From positions 62,001 through 126,000 of the forward strand of contig CAJNDS010002784.1 of the NCBI GenBank assembly GCA_905221605.1: a DNA stretch of 64,000 nt. Reading direction: 5' to 3'. The translations under genes were made by a program, and so were the position numbers. This DNA is from Symbiodinium natans (taxonomy: Eukaryota > Sar > Dinophyceae > Suessiales > Symbiodiniaceae). A model generated the notes under the pieces. That model saw only the letters and a program-made list of their open reading frames with translations, was not told the DNA's origin and did no database searches. Positions 51,114-60,972 of this stretch are shown one piece after another. The number at the start of each line of letters is the position of its first letter. The stretch's first letter is position 1.

Positions 51114-52968
51114 TGAGCAGGGTGAGCAAGCTGCGCAGGCCCACACGGAGAGGGCTGTTCACCTTCTTGGGGTTGATGTCGCGAATCCGGGTTTAAGTGC
51201 GCTGTTTGCCAGCCTCAGTCGCGACGTTGAGCTTTCCGTTTACAGTGCCAGCCAAGGCCGGGGTTCTCAGGTTAGGTGCCAAAGGAAGCCGTTGCTTGTT
51301 CAGAGGGCCCCGCTTGCTGGGTGGGGTGGTGCGCAGGCTTCATTTTGGAATCGTATGGTGGTCTGGTTGGAGGCTTGTTCTCGGTCTTTCCATGTCAGCC
51401 CCTTCGCCCAACGGGCCGTGCAGAAGCTGAAAGCCATGTGGCATGGTAATGCTTCGGAGGCTGAGGCCTTTTGCTCGGAGCTTAGGGCCACGATTGATAA
51501 CGGGCACGCTGGGTCATTGCCGGGTTTGCTTGAAACTGCTAAGGGGCAGCATAAACTTCATTTTAAAAAGTGGCAACAAGAGAAGAATGCCTCCTATGCC
51601 AAATGGCTCCGGCAAGCCTCCTTGAAGGGTATGCGACCCTTGTTCAAAAGTGTTAAGTCTGAAGAGGTCATCACCATTCGCCCCTTTCTTGATGCGCCCG
51701 TCCAGGAACGCATTTATCTTCGGTGGCGCCAATGGTTTGATTTGTGGTCGCGCCCGGACGGGGTCGATCCGGCTTTGTTGGCATCTCTCAAGGCGGCAGC
51801 CATTGAGCAAGCGGGCAGACTGCCCCCGATTTCTTTGGATCGGGCGGTTTCTTTCTTTAAGAAGGTTCCTTGTAAGGCGCCAGGTTTAGACGGTTGGACG
51901 TGCGAAGTTCTGCTTCACTTGAGTGCTGAGGCAGTGCAAGCCATTCTTGATTCTTTCCATCACTGTGAGAGGCAAGCTGCGTGGCCGGATCAGCTGGTTT
52001 TCGCGCTTATTGCATTACTTCCCAAATCTGAAAAACGTGAGCGTCCCATTGCACTTCTGCACATTTTATATCGTGCTTGGGTAAAATTGAGATGGCAACT
52101 TGTTGCTGATTGGCAGGCTGCCTATGCTAGGCAGGCTCAATGGGACAAGGCCGTCCCGGGGGGCCAGGTCCTTGATGTGGCCCTTGCCAGGTTGATGTTG
52201 GGGGAAACGGTGCGACGCAGCAAGCATCACTTGATAACACTGTTTCTTGACATGGAGACCTTTTATGATCGGTGCTTGTTTAATGACGTCATCAACTCCG
52301 GGCTTTCCCTTCAATACCCCCCTTTGATCCTTCACCAAGCCCTGCTCACTTACATGGGGCCTCGTTTCGTTCAGTCTGAGGGCTCTCTGTGCCCGCCTAT
52401 ATGGCCGGGCAGGGGAGTCCTGGCAGGATGCCCGGCGGCACCTTCGGTGTCAAAACTTGTCATCCACCCAGTTGCTGCGAAACTGGCCTCTAAGAAAACT
52501 GCTTGCAACCTTGACATTTGGATTGATGATCTTTCCTTGGATTCGATTAATAAGTCCCCGCTTCATGTCGCCAGTGATTGTCTTAAGTTGTTTAGAGGGC
52601 TTCGGCAGGACTTGGAGTCTAAGGGTGCCCAGGTTTCAATCTCCAAGACTTGTTTTGTGGCTTCGTCCAAGGAGGCGGCTAAGGCTCTTGAGAGGCTTCG
52701 GGGATCAACAGACCCGAAGGTTAAGCCGCTGAACAGGGACCTCGGGATAACCTCAGCAGGAGGTCGCAGGCGAGTGCTGGGTTTGGCGGAGCATCGTCGG
52801 AAGAAGGCGGCAGGGCGCTCGCGGAAGTTAAACAAGCTTGCCGTTAATTCGGATCGTTCGCGCATCCTTGTGCTCGGCGGGGCTTTGGGGGCACCAGGCC
52901 CAAGGAGTGAGCCCGAAGCGGAGGAAGTTTTACCGCGCTTTAGTTGCCAAACACCTTGGTCGCCATAA
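50917..52968 (+). pseudogene. Family B ORF2, reverse transcriptase frame
   Basis: From about 51085 the frame carries the linker and RT: KAPGLDGWTCEVL, RERPIALLHILYRAWVKLR (shared with family A RERPIALLHILYRTW), FLDMETFYD (motif A), LAGCPAAPSVSK (motif B) and IWIDDLSLD (motif C, WIDD). A second frameshift near 52865-52885 moves the RT end to the next frame. Bases before about 51085 in this frame are non-coding overlap. Confidence 0.8.
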
Positions 52969-54415
52969 GTTAGGTTGTCTTGATCTTACATTTCTTGTTC
53001 ACCGGCGTCGATGTGAGGACCCCCATTTAACCTTGCTGAGGCAACATGTCCGTTCCGTTGCGAGGGTCTTCCGCAGATGGCAAAGTGTAGATCCAGACAA
53101 GTTTCGTTCGACATGGGCCAGCATTTGGCTGTGGCTTGTTGCGGCACAGCACCCGTGGAAGCGGGTCAATGGTCCGCTCGCGGCCTTAATGGCCTATCTT
53201 GGTGAACTCGGTGTTCAGGCGCCCCAAGCTCATCACTGGCATAAGGGCGACAGCCACCTAACGATCGATTGGTCCAGCCTGGATGCCACTCGTCGTGTGT
53301 GGCAGTGGCTCCTGCCCCTGTGGGAAGAGGCTCGCTTGCAGCGGGTGGCCAAACTGGAGGGGTGCTATGCGCTGGACTTGGGGGTTGATTTTGCGGTTCA
53401 GGACCGCCTCCAAAAGCGAAAGTTTTTCAACAAAAGCATGGCCGTTAACCTGCAAGCGTTGTGGCAAGGTGCTTTGTTGAGCAGGTCCAAGCCGGGGTGG
53501 TGCACAGCTTGCAATTGCCCACTTGATTTGCAACACGTCTTGTGGGGCTGTCCCTTCATCTCTGATAAATTTCCTTTGCCTCCGCATCTCCGTGAAGCCC
53601 GCGCAAAGTTCCCTTGGCCGAGTCTCTGGCTCAGAGGATTGGTTCCCAAGGACGTTACCAGGTTGGGTGTGTTATGGAACTCCTCTGGTTGTGTTGTGGA
53701 CGGGTTGTGGCAAAATCGACATGTCCTCAACAGCGACTCTTTGGTTTTTGCTTCGGATGCTTCAGGGGGCCCTGGAGCCAGGGATCATAGATCGGCCTGT
53801 GTGGCATGGGCCTGCGCGGCCTACAAGCTCGAGCCCGATGGCCCCAAACGTGTGGCGAGCATCACTTGTTTCCCGGAGCAGCCCTTGACAGTTGCCAGTG
53901 CGGAGCAGCAAGCCGCCTATGAGCTTTTCAGTAGGGTTTCGGGTTCCTTCGATTTGACAGTGGACTGCAAGGCGGTCACGCAGGTTGTAGCCAGGCCGTC
54001 GCCGCCACTTGATGGCCCGGTTCCTTGGGGTTTAGTTTGGCCTGACCGGTCTAGGGCTAACATCACCTGGGTTCCCAGCCACAAGGATGCTTCTTATTTT
54101 GCCGAACGAGGCATCCCGGAGTGGCGCCGTCTTATCAATGCTGATGTAGATGAGCTTTGTGGTTCGAGGGCAGCTAGGGTTTATGCTGACGCGAGCAAGC
54201 CTGACTTAGAGGCCATTGATAGGCTTTGTGAAGACGTTTGTTTACATTTGGCTCGGAAAATTGGGTACATCCTTCAGCGAAAAAAGGACAAGTCTTTCCC
54301 GTGGCTGCTGGAGCGCAGCAGTCTTGAATCACAAAGAGGGGTATCCTCTCAGGTCATTCCGGGGGACAAGTTTGTGAAGCCAATGTCGGGGCCAAAAAGT
54401 TTGCAAACCCAATAA
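52838..54415 (+). pseudogene. Family B ORF2, RT end, zinc knuckle and RNase H frame
   Basis: It continues RT/linker homology (GVSPKRRKFYRALVAKHLGR matches family A GVSPKRMKWLRTVVGKHLGK), then the knuckle GWCTACNCPLDLQHVLWGC, intact, at about 53499-53555. RNase H at about 53750-54170 has FASDASGGPG, EQQAAYELF, VDCKAVTQ, VPSHKDAS and NADVDELCG. A third frameshift near 54395 ends it. Confidence 0.8.
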
Positions 54416-54434
54416 AAAGCAGCGCCTCAAAGAC

Positions 54435-54989
54435 ATGCTTGCAAACCCCGATCCTGCTTTGGGCCATGTTTGGCGGGACTGCGAGTCCAAAGCCGTGAAC
54501 AATTTCGCAATTCAGTGCACGGTTTGCAAGCTTTACGTGGAGCAATGCAATGCTCAGGATGTCTTTAATCGCAAGGCGTCCAACCCCTGTCAGGGCATCG
54601 TGGGCACAGTGCCGCCGATTTGGCAGGTGCATGAAACTCATGACATGCTTAATAAGGGATCCTTCTTTACTTGCACCAAGTGTTTGGCCATTGTCAAGGT
54701 TGCTTCGACTTCGGCTTCGTCATTGCTTCAGGCCCCTTGTAAAGGTCTCGGTCGTAAGATCAATTCGGGAACTCAATTGAAGTCGATGGCCAATGTAGAG
54801 AGCGCAAAAAATCATTCTATTGAAACTGCGATGCAGGGTCTTGAGCGTCGTTCCCAGGAGATTGCCAATGACACAGCGGCCACGACTCACGTGATTCATC
54901 ATGTGCCGAAAGCTCCAGCCAAACCAAAGGGGAAGCCCAAGGCCAAAAGCAAGGATTCTTTCCGGCAGACCCGCCTGTCCTTCAATTAA
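54435..54989 (+). pseudogene. Family B ORF2, C-terminal zinc ribbon and basic tail
   Basis: Homologous to the family A ORF2 C-terminus: CTVCKLYVEQ and FTCTKCLAIV pair with CRLCGLYVQQ and VCAKCDRTH. It ends in a Lys/Pro-rich tail (KPKGKPKAKSKDS) and RQTRLSFN. The homologous frame begins slightly upstream of the first ATG (KKQRLKDM), confirming it is the broken end of ORF2 rather than a separate gene. Confidence 0.75.
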
Positions 54990-55189
54990 GTTTAGGTGGT
55001 TCACCTTGGGATTGGCTTGGGGGTTGTTGTTGGTTTGGGGCTTTGGTAAATGTGCCTATTCCCATCGGCCGGTGGATGTAGGCTGCGCCCGAAAACTTCT
55101 TTGTCCCCAAAGTGCCCTTTCCAGAAACGCCCTGAAAGTGGCACAAGTGGCCCAGGTTGGGGGTTTCGAGCCCGAAACCTGGACTTGGG

Positions 55190-55390
55190 CCAGAAGAGGG
55201 CTCGCGGGCCAGCCCACCCACTTGCATCCCCAACCTGCGCCCTAACCCTGCGCCCCAGCCCCACACCTTTTGTGTCCCCAACCTGCGTCCAGCCCCACCC
55301 ATCTGCGTCCCCAACCTGCGCCCCGTTTGCCTCCGAATGCCCCACATCTGCGCGCACCTTGCGCCGCGGCTCCCACCCCGGCCGACTCTT
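55190..55390 (+). repeat. Short degenerate CCCCAACCTGCG-type repeat
   Basis: The words CCCAACCTGCG and GCGTCC recur about six times. It leaves short open frames on both strands that look repeat-driven. Confidence 0.5.
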
Positions 55391-55439
55391 GCAGAGTGCC
55401 CTGGTAAAGGATTGGTTTCGACTTACGCTGGTGTGCGCT

Positions 55440-57770
55440 TGTTTGGCAGCTTGCAGTCCTCCAGCTTCGGCCTATCCTGGCAGCTTGCAGTCCTTGAGTT
55501 TCGGACATCATTTCATGCAGAGCTTGGAGAATGTGGCCTTGCCTGGTAGCTTGCTGTCCTTGAGCTTCGTATTCGATTTCAACCAAAGCTAGGAGAATGG
55601 GGCCTTGACTGGCAGCTTGCAGTCCTTGAGCTTCGGATTCGCTTTTAACCAGAGAGCACGAGCCGGTCACAAAGTATGTGCATGATCAGCAGGACTTGTC
55701 AACGCAGGATTATCAAATTTCCCCAAAATTCTTGAAAGTCCCAATAAGCAATCACTCATGCCCTGCTTCATTCCACTTGACAATCAGGCGGGCTCATAAG
55801 GCGCACGTTGCTTACTTGGAAGGGTTCAAGAACGCTTTAAATTTTTAAAGCTGTTTTGGGGGTGTAAACACACGAGCAAAACTTTTGGAGGCATGTTTGT
55901 GCCATAGCTTGGAGAATGTGGCTTTGCCTGGCAGCTTGCAGTCCTTGAGCTTCGAAGTGTGTTCCAGCCAGAGCTTGGAGAACGTGGCTTTGCCTGGCAG
56001 CTTGCAGTCCTTGAGCTTCGGGCTTCGGATACGATTCAACGGGAGCTTGGAGAACGTGGCGTTGCTTGGCAGCTTGCAGTCCTCGAGCTTCGGGCATTGC
56101 TTCAGCCAGAGCTTGGAGAATGTGGCCTTTCCTGGCAGCTTGCAGTCCGTGAGTTTCGGACATCATTTCATGCAGAGCTTGGAGAATGTGGCCTTGCCTG
56201 GTAGCTTGCTGTCCTTGAGCTTCGTATTCGATTTCAACCAGAGTTAGGAGAATGGGGCCTTGACTGGCAGCTTGCAGTCCTTGAGCTTCGGATTCGCTTT
56301 TAAACAGAGATTGGAGAATGTGGCCGTGCCTGGCCGCTTGCGTTCCTTGAGCGTTGGATATTATAAAGCTTGGCGCAGATCCAAAATGTTGAGGCTCAAT
56401 TGTATGAGATAGCATGAAGGGAATATATCACAAAATCCTGGCAGCTTGCACTCCTTGAGCTTCGGGGCATGTTTTTACCATGGAGAATGTGGCTTTGCCT
56501 GGCAGCTTGCAGTCCTTGAGCGTAGAAGTGTGTTCCAGCCAGAGCTTGGAGAACGTGGCTTAGCTTGCAGTCCTTGAGCTTCGGATTCGCTTTTAACCAG
56601 AGATTGGAGAATGTGGCCATGCCTGGCCGCTTGCATTCCTTGAGCGTTGGATAGTGTTTCAACCAAAAGCTTGAAGAATGTGGTTTTGCCAGGCGGGTGC
56701 AGTCTTTGAGGTTCGGAGACTGCTTCATACAGAGCTCATTGTGACCTTGCCTGGCAGCTTGCACTCCTTGAGCTTCGGGGCATGTTTGGCAGCTTGCAGT
56801 CCTTGAGCTTAGAAGTGTGTTCCAGCCAGAGCTTGGAGAACGTGGCTTTGCCTGGCAGCTTGCAGTCCTTGAGCTTCGGGCTTCGGATACGATTCAACGG
56901 GAGCTTGGAGAACGTGGCGTTGCCTGGCAGCTTGCAGTCCTTGAGCTTCGGGCATTGCTTCAACCAGAGCTTGGAGAATGTGGCCTTTCCTGGCAGCTTG
57001 CAATCCTTGAGTTTCGGACATCATTTCAGGCAGCGCTTGGAGAATGTGGCCTTGCCTGGCAGCTTGCTGTCCTTGAGCTTCGGATTCGATTTCAACCAGA
57101 GCTAGGAGAATGGGGCCTTGACTGGCAGCTTGCAGTCCTTGAGCTTCGGATTCGCTTTTAACCAGAGATTGGAGAATGGCCGTGCCTGGCCGTTTGCATT
57201 TCTTGAGCGTTGGATAGTGTTTCAACCAGTGCTTGGAGAATGTGGTTTTGCCAGGCGGGTTGCAGTCTTTGAGGTTCGGAGACTGCTTCATTCAGAGCTA
57301 GGAGATTGTGACCTTGCCTGGCAGCTTGCACTCCTTGAGCTTCGGGGCATGTTTTTACCATAGCTTGGAGAATGTGGCTTTGCCTGGCAGCTTGCAGTCC
57401 TTTGAGCTTAGAAGTGTGTTCCAGCCAGAGCTTGGAGAACGTGGCTTTGCCTGGCAGCTTGCAGTCCTTGAGCTTCGGGCTTCGGATATGATTCAACCGG
57501 AGCTTGGAGCCTGGCAGCTTGCAGTCCTTGAGCTTCGGGCATTGCTTCACCAGAGCTTGGAGAATGTGGCCTTTCCTGGCAGCTTGCAGTCCTTGAGTTT
57601 CGGACATCATTTCAGGCAGCGCTTGGAGAATGTGGCCTTGCCTGGCAGCTTGCTGTCCTTGAGCTTCGGATTCGATTTCAACCAGAGCGAGGAGAATGGG
57701 GCCTTGACTGGCAGCTTGCAGTCTTTGAGCTTCGGATTCGCTTTTACCAGAGATTGGAGAATCAGTGTTT
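55440..57770 (+). repeat. 66-72-bp tandem repeat array in the family B 3' UTR, with higher order
   Basis: About 30 imperfect units of 66-72 bp containing GGCAGCTTGCAGTCCTTGAG and GCTTGGAGAA. The block GAAGTGTGTTCCAGCCAGAG followed by the unit with TTCGGATACGATTCAAC recurs at about 55950, 56815 and 57415, giving a higher-order period of roughly 0.6-0.9 kb. Many unit lengths are multiples of 3, so long ORFs (up to 217 codons) open on both strands; I treat them as artefacts because stops occur at different units in different copies. Confidence 0.8.
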
Positions 57771-58032
57771 GCTTCAGTGCTGTGAAGGAGGATGCCGGGA
57801 CTTGCCTGCATGCCCGTTGAATTCGTGGCTCTCTCGGCATCCGCGCTTTGGCACTTGACACCTGGTCCAGCTTGACTCGCGTGCAGCAGTTTGCTCCGTT
57901 ACCTGCGGGTGGCGGGGCGACACTTTCTGTAGGCAGGTAGTCTCTGCTGTAGATCGGTGTCCTGGTAGTTTTTCCTTTTCACTTAGCCTTGGAGCTGCGA
58001 CCGTTTTGCCCGCTCGGAAAGTAAAATTCACC

Positions 58033-58730
58033 TAGACACGCGGAGCAGCAGCCTATACGTGGCGCCGCGGGGGTCACATAGAGACAGAGGGCTTGGCAAG
58101 GGAACTCTGTCTAGAGATAGCCCTGGCTCAGTGAGGAGCTGAGGGCCTGGCTGCGCTGAAGCAGCGGAATGGTTGTTCGGCCTCGCCTCCGCAGAGGGAA
58201 CAACAGTCAATGCTTCTCTGCAGTGATCGGTCCGGGCTAGTAAGAGCGAGAACGACGGGACCTCGAGCTGCAGTTTTACCATGAAGCAACCGCGTGAGAT
58301 GCATTCATTGGTCGACTGGTGAGTAAGAGCGAGAAAGCCAGGGCGACGCTACTTTGGGGGAGGCTGCAAGGCACGGTTAGTAAGTGCGAGAAAGCCGGAG
58401 CTGCGGACGAACCTGGAGTAGCTGTCTTTCATACCTCACGTGTTTCACTTTGCGGCCTCGCATGCGCTGAGGGCATAATGCCTCGAACAGAACATCCAGT
58501 GCTGAGTGCGGATAGCCAAACTTACGGAGGCTGATGCCACAACAAGTGCCTCAACAGCAATGCATGCGGAGGGCAAAGTTCGGCCTCGCGAAGTGCTGAG
58601 GGTTGCAGCTGAGAGAGGGCCTAGCTGAGAACGCAACACCTCAAGCGAGGTAATTTTTAGTTTAGTTTCACCTTGACCAACAGCCCCTTCGGGTGGCTAC
58701 GCGACGCAGCGTGCAGACGTAAAATTCACC
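58033..58730 (+). mobile_element. Array element 12: 5'-truncated NA2 copy, 0.7 kb
   Basis: It starts TTCACC-T-AGACACGCGG (matches 18676 of element 2) and ends with the NA2 tail and TAAAATTCACC (58720-58730). It has the GCGACGCAGC variant in the terminal hairpin. Non-coding. Confidence 0.8.
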
Positions 58731-60352
58731 TAGCTTTTCGTCCTCGCGTTGCTGAGGGAACCTTGTGGCCTACAGTCTGCTCTGGGTCACAGTGAGAGTT
58801 GCAGCCTCGATTTGCTTGAGGGGTGACGCTAGCCTGTTGCTCACCAGAGATTCCTGCTGTCTCTGGGTGAGCAAAACCCACCGACCCTCATTTGGATTGA
58901 GGGCTGTGCTTAAGGTGAGTTTGGGTTCCTCGCTCACTTGTGTGGAAAACGAAGGTGAGACCGAAACACGGGGGAAAACGGCCAGGCACGCTGCAGACAG
59001 TGCAGGCCAACGTCGCACTGCAAGCGGCATCCTTGCAGTTGTTGACAGGAGTGTCCCGAACAATAGCGGTGTGCTCGAGCCCAAGCTTGCTGGTTTTCGG
59101 GGATCTGCAAGCTGAGCACAACAGGTTATTCTTCGCAGGTAGCATCAGGTAGAACAGATTTGGCCCAACCCTGGTGGATCTGCCTGGACACAAATAACCA
59201 AAGGCATCAGTGTCGTAAAGCTCATTGACTGGTGCTACTGAGAAACCGTTGCCAAAGAACTTGCAGTAGGACTGTGGTGCGGCACAGTGCAAGTTGAAGA
59301 GCAGCTGTTGGTGGCTGCTCCCCGGCAGACAAATAGTCCAAGATAGCCTTCTTCGGCCTCGCTCCGTGCTGAGGGTTTGTAAAGGCTGGTATTGGCCGGA
59401 AAGGACTCAGATGGAGGTTACCCGAACTTCGCGCTTTTCCCATCTGAAGGCAACCAATGGTTATCAGCCTGCTGGACATGGCAGGCCTACTTTTGTTTAC
59501 ATCCACGTCTCCTGCAAGGGCTGGGGTCTGTCCGTGCACACAGACAAGGCGGAACCTTGCAGATGTTTAGGTCCTCGCGGCACGGCCGCTGGAGGTTGTT
59601 TGAAGATGTTGGCTCTCACTGTCTGGTGAGTGGTTTGTATGGGCACTTGCTGGGGCAAGGCGGCTCTGGCGTCTGAGGATGGTACATGTGCTGGCTGCTG
59701 AGTACGGGCCACCGAAAGAGACCTGTGGTAAGACAAGCGATGAAAGGAGCCGAGGACAGGCTAGCTCACGCGGACGCCACGCAGAGTATGTGTCACTATC
59801 TTCAGATGTTGGAGCCAAATTGCCTCGCCGTGTGACGTGAGATGTGGTGTTTGGTTTCGGCCTCAAGCACTGGAAGGCCTACAACAACAAATCCGAATGA
59901 AAACTGTGGTCCTAAGACACGCGGAGCAGCTGCTTATACGTGGCACCGCGGGGGTCACATAGAGATAGAGGGCTTGGCAAGGGAACTCTGTCTAGAGATA
60001 GCCCTGGCTCAGTGAGGAGCTGAGGGCCTGGCTGCGCAGATGCAGCGGAATGGTTGTTCGGCCTCGCCTCCGCTGAGGGAACAACAGTCAATGCTTCTCT
60101 GCAGTGTCGGTCCGGGTTAGTAAGAGCGAGAACGCCGGGACCTCGAGCTGCAGTTTTACCATGAAGCAACCGCGTGAGATGCATTATTGGTCAACTGGTG
60201 AGTAAGAGCGAGAAAGCCAGGGTGACGCTACTTTGGGGGAGGCTGCAAGGCACGGTTAGTAAGTGCGAGAAAGCCGGAGCTGCGGACGAACCTGGAGTAG
60301 CAGTCTTTCATACCTCACGTGTTTCACTTTGCGGCCTCGCATGCGCTGAGGG
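58731..60352 (+). mobile_element. Array element 13: NA copy truncated at both ends, 1.6 kb
   Basis: It starts TTCACC-T-AGCTTTTCGTCC (matches about 13886 of element 1) and is colinear with NA1/NA2 up to GCGGCCTCGCATGCGCTGAGGGA at about 60351. The usual 3' end is missing; unrelated DNA follows without TAAAATTCACC. The right end of the array was therefore removed by deletion or by the next insertion. Confidence 0.75.
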
Positions 60353-60642
60353 AATGCTTACTGTTCGCGAGCGAATGGTGTTTTATCGATTGCTACCAAA
60401 ATGTCTCTAAGAAAAACGGTGTGCCGTTTGGTCTTGGTTTGAAGCCCAAAAGTTTCTGGTGCTGTCATGCTTGGTACTGCCAACGACAATTTGCAATGCG
60501 TTTAATGAAAGATGTGTGTGCAGCACTGGCTCCACAGCTCAGTGCGAAAATTTTGAGGCTGGAGGCCGCATTCTAGTCTAGTGGCTCTTACCCAGGTGCT
60601 AAGGCTTTAGTTTCGTGCAAGCTTCCCGCGATCGGGAAGTGG
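60353..60642 (+). other. Unassigned interval between LINE array and recombinase element
   Basis: A short frame to 60576 (contains NGVPFGLGLKPKSFWCCHAW) is open from inside element 13 but has no own start and no recognised domain. No repeat boundary is obvious. It may be the 5' flank of the recombinase element. Confidence 0.3.
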
Positions 60643-60954
60643 ATGGACCTATCGGCATCAAGTGCCTCCACATCGTCGTCCGACGATTTTCGAGTGCCTG
60701 TACCATCCTTTGTCTTTGCGCCTGTTCGCATTCGACCCTTGCACTATCACGTGCCTGCCCTTCAGCGCCGTCTTGAGGCGCCGCCTGATATTTTCAGCTA
60801 CATTGTTGAGCCTAGCTTCCGTGGCCTCCTCATTAGTCGGAGTGAAGGGGCCCGGTTCCTTCTCTGCCTCACGCTGTCTGATTGGAACCAGTTCAGTGCT
60901 GCTGCCCATTGGGTGCAGTCGTGCTACCGCCAGCTCCTTTCTTTGCCTGGTTGA
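60643..60954 (+). CDS. Small ORF upstream of the tyrosine recombinase, 103 aa
   Basis: It starts at ATG 60643 (MDLSASSASTSSSDD) and ends 18 bp before the recombinase ATG. The Ser-rich start is followed by a more ordered stretch (contains FVFAPVRIRPLHYHVPALQR). No domain recognised. Close spacing suggests it belongs to the same element. Confidence 0.35.
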   Translation: MDLSASSASTSSSDDFRVPVPSFVFAPVRIRPLHYHVPALQRRLEAPPDIFSYIVEPSFRGLLISRSEGARFLLCLTLSDWNQFSAAAHWVQSCYRQLLSLPG

Positions 60955-60972
60955 GTGCCTCTTGATGCTACA

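Larger units (their letters stand above)
47142..58032 (+). mobile_element. Array element 11: family B LINE, full length, 10.9 kb
   Basis: It starts with one T and then the complete DinoSL, and ends GGAAAG-TAAAATTCACC at 58022-58032. Its 5' UTR is a diverged relative of the NA/A 5' region (both contain AGTGCCGT-GTGG and a GTAGGC-GGCTG stretch). It encodes ORF1 and ORF2 related to family A but has no ORF3; a 2.3-kb tandem repeat array occupies its 3' UTR instead. It lacks the CCTC...GAGG hairpins. Three frameshifts in ORF2 make this copy inactive. Confidence 0.85.

Noticed and set aside
55242-57820. ORFs of 114-217 codons across the family B 3' UTR repeats
   Set aside because: Present on both strands, with stops at different units in different copies; explained by the tandem repeat.
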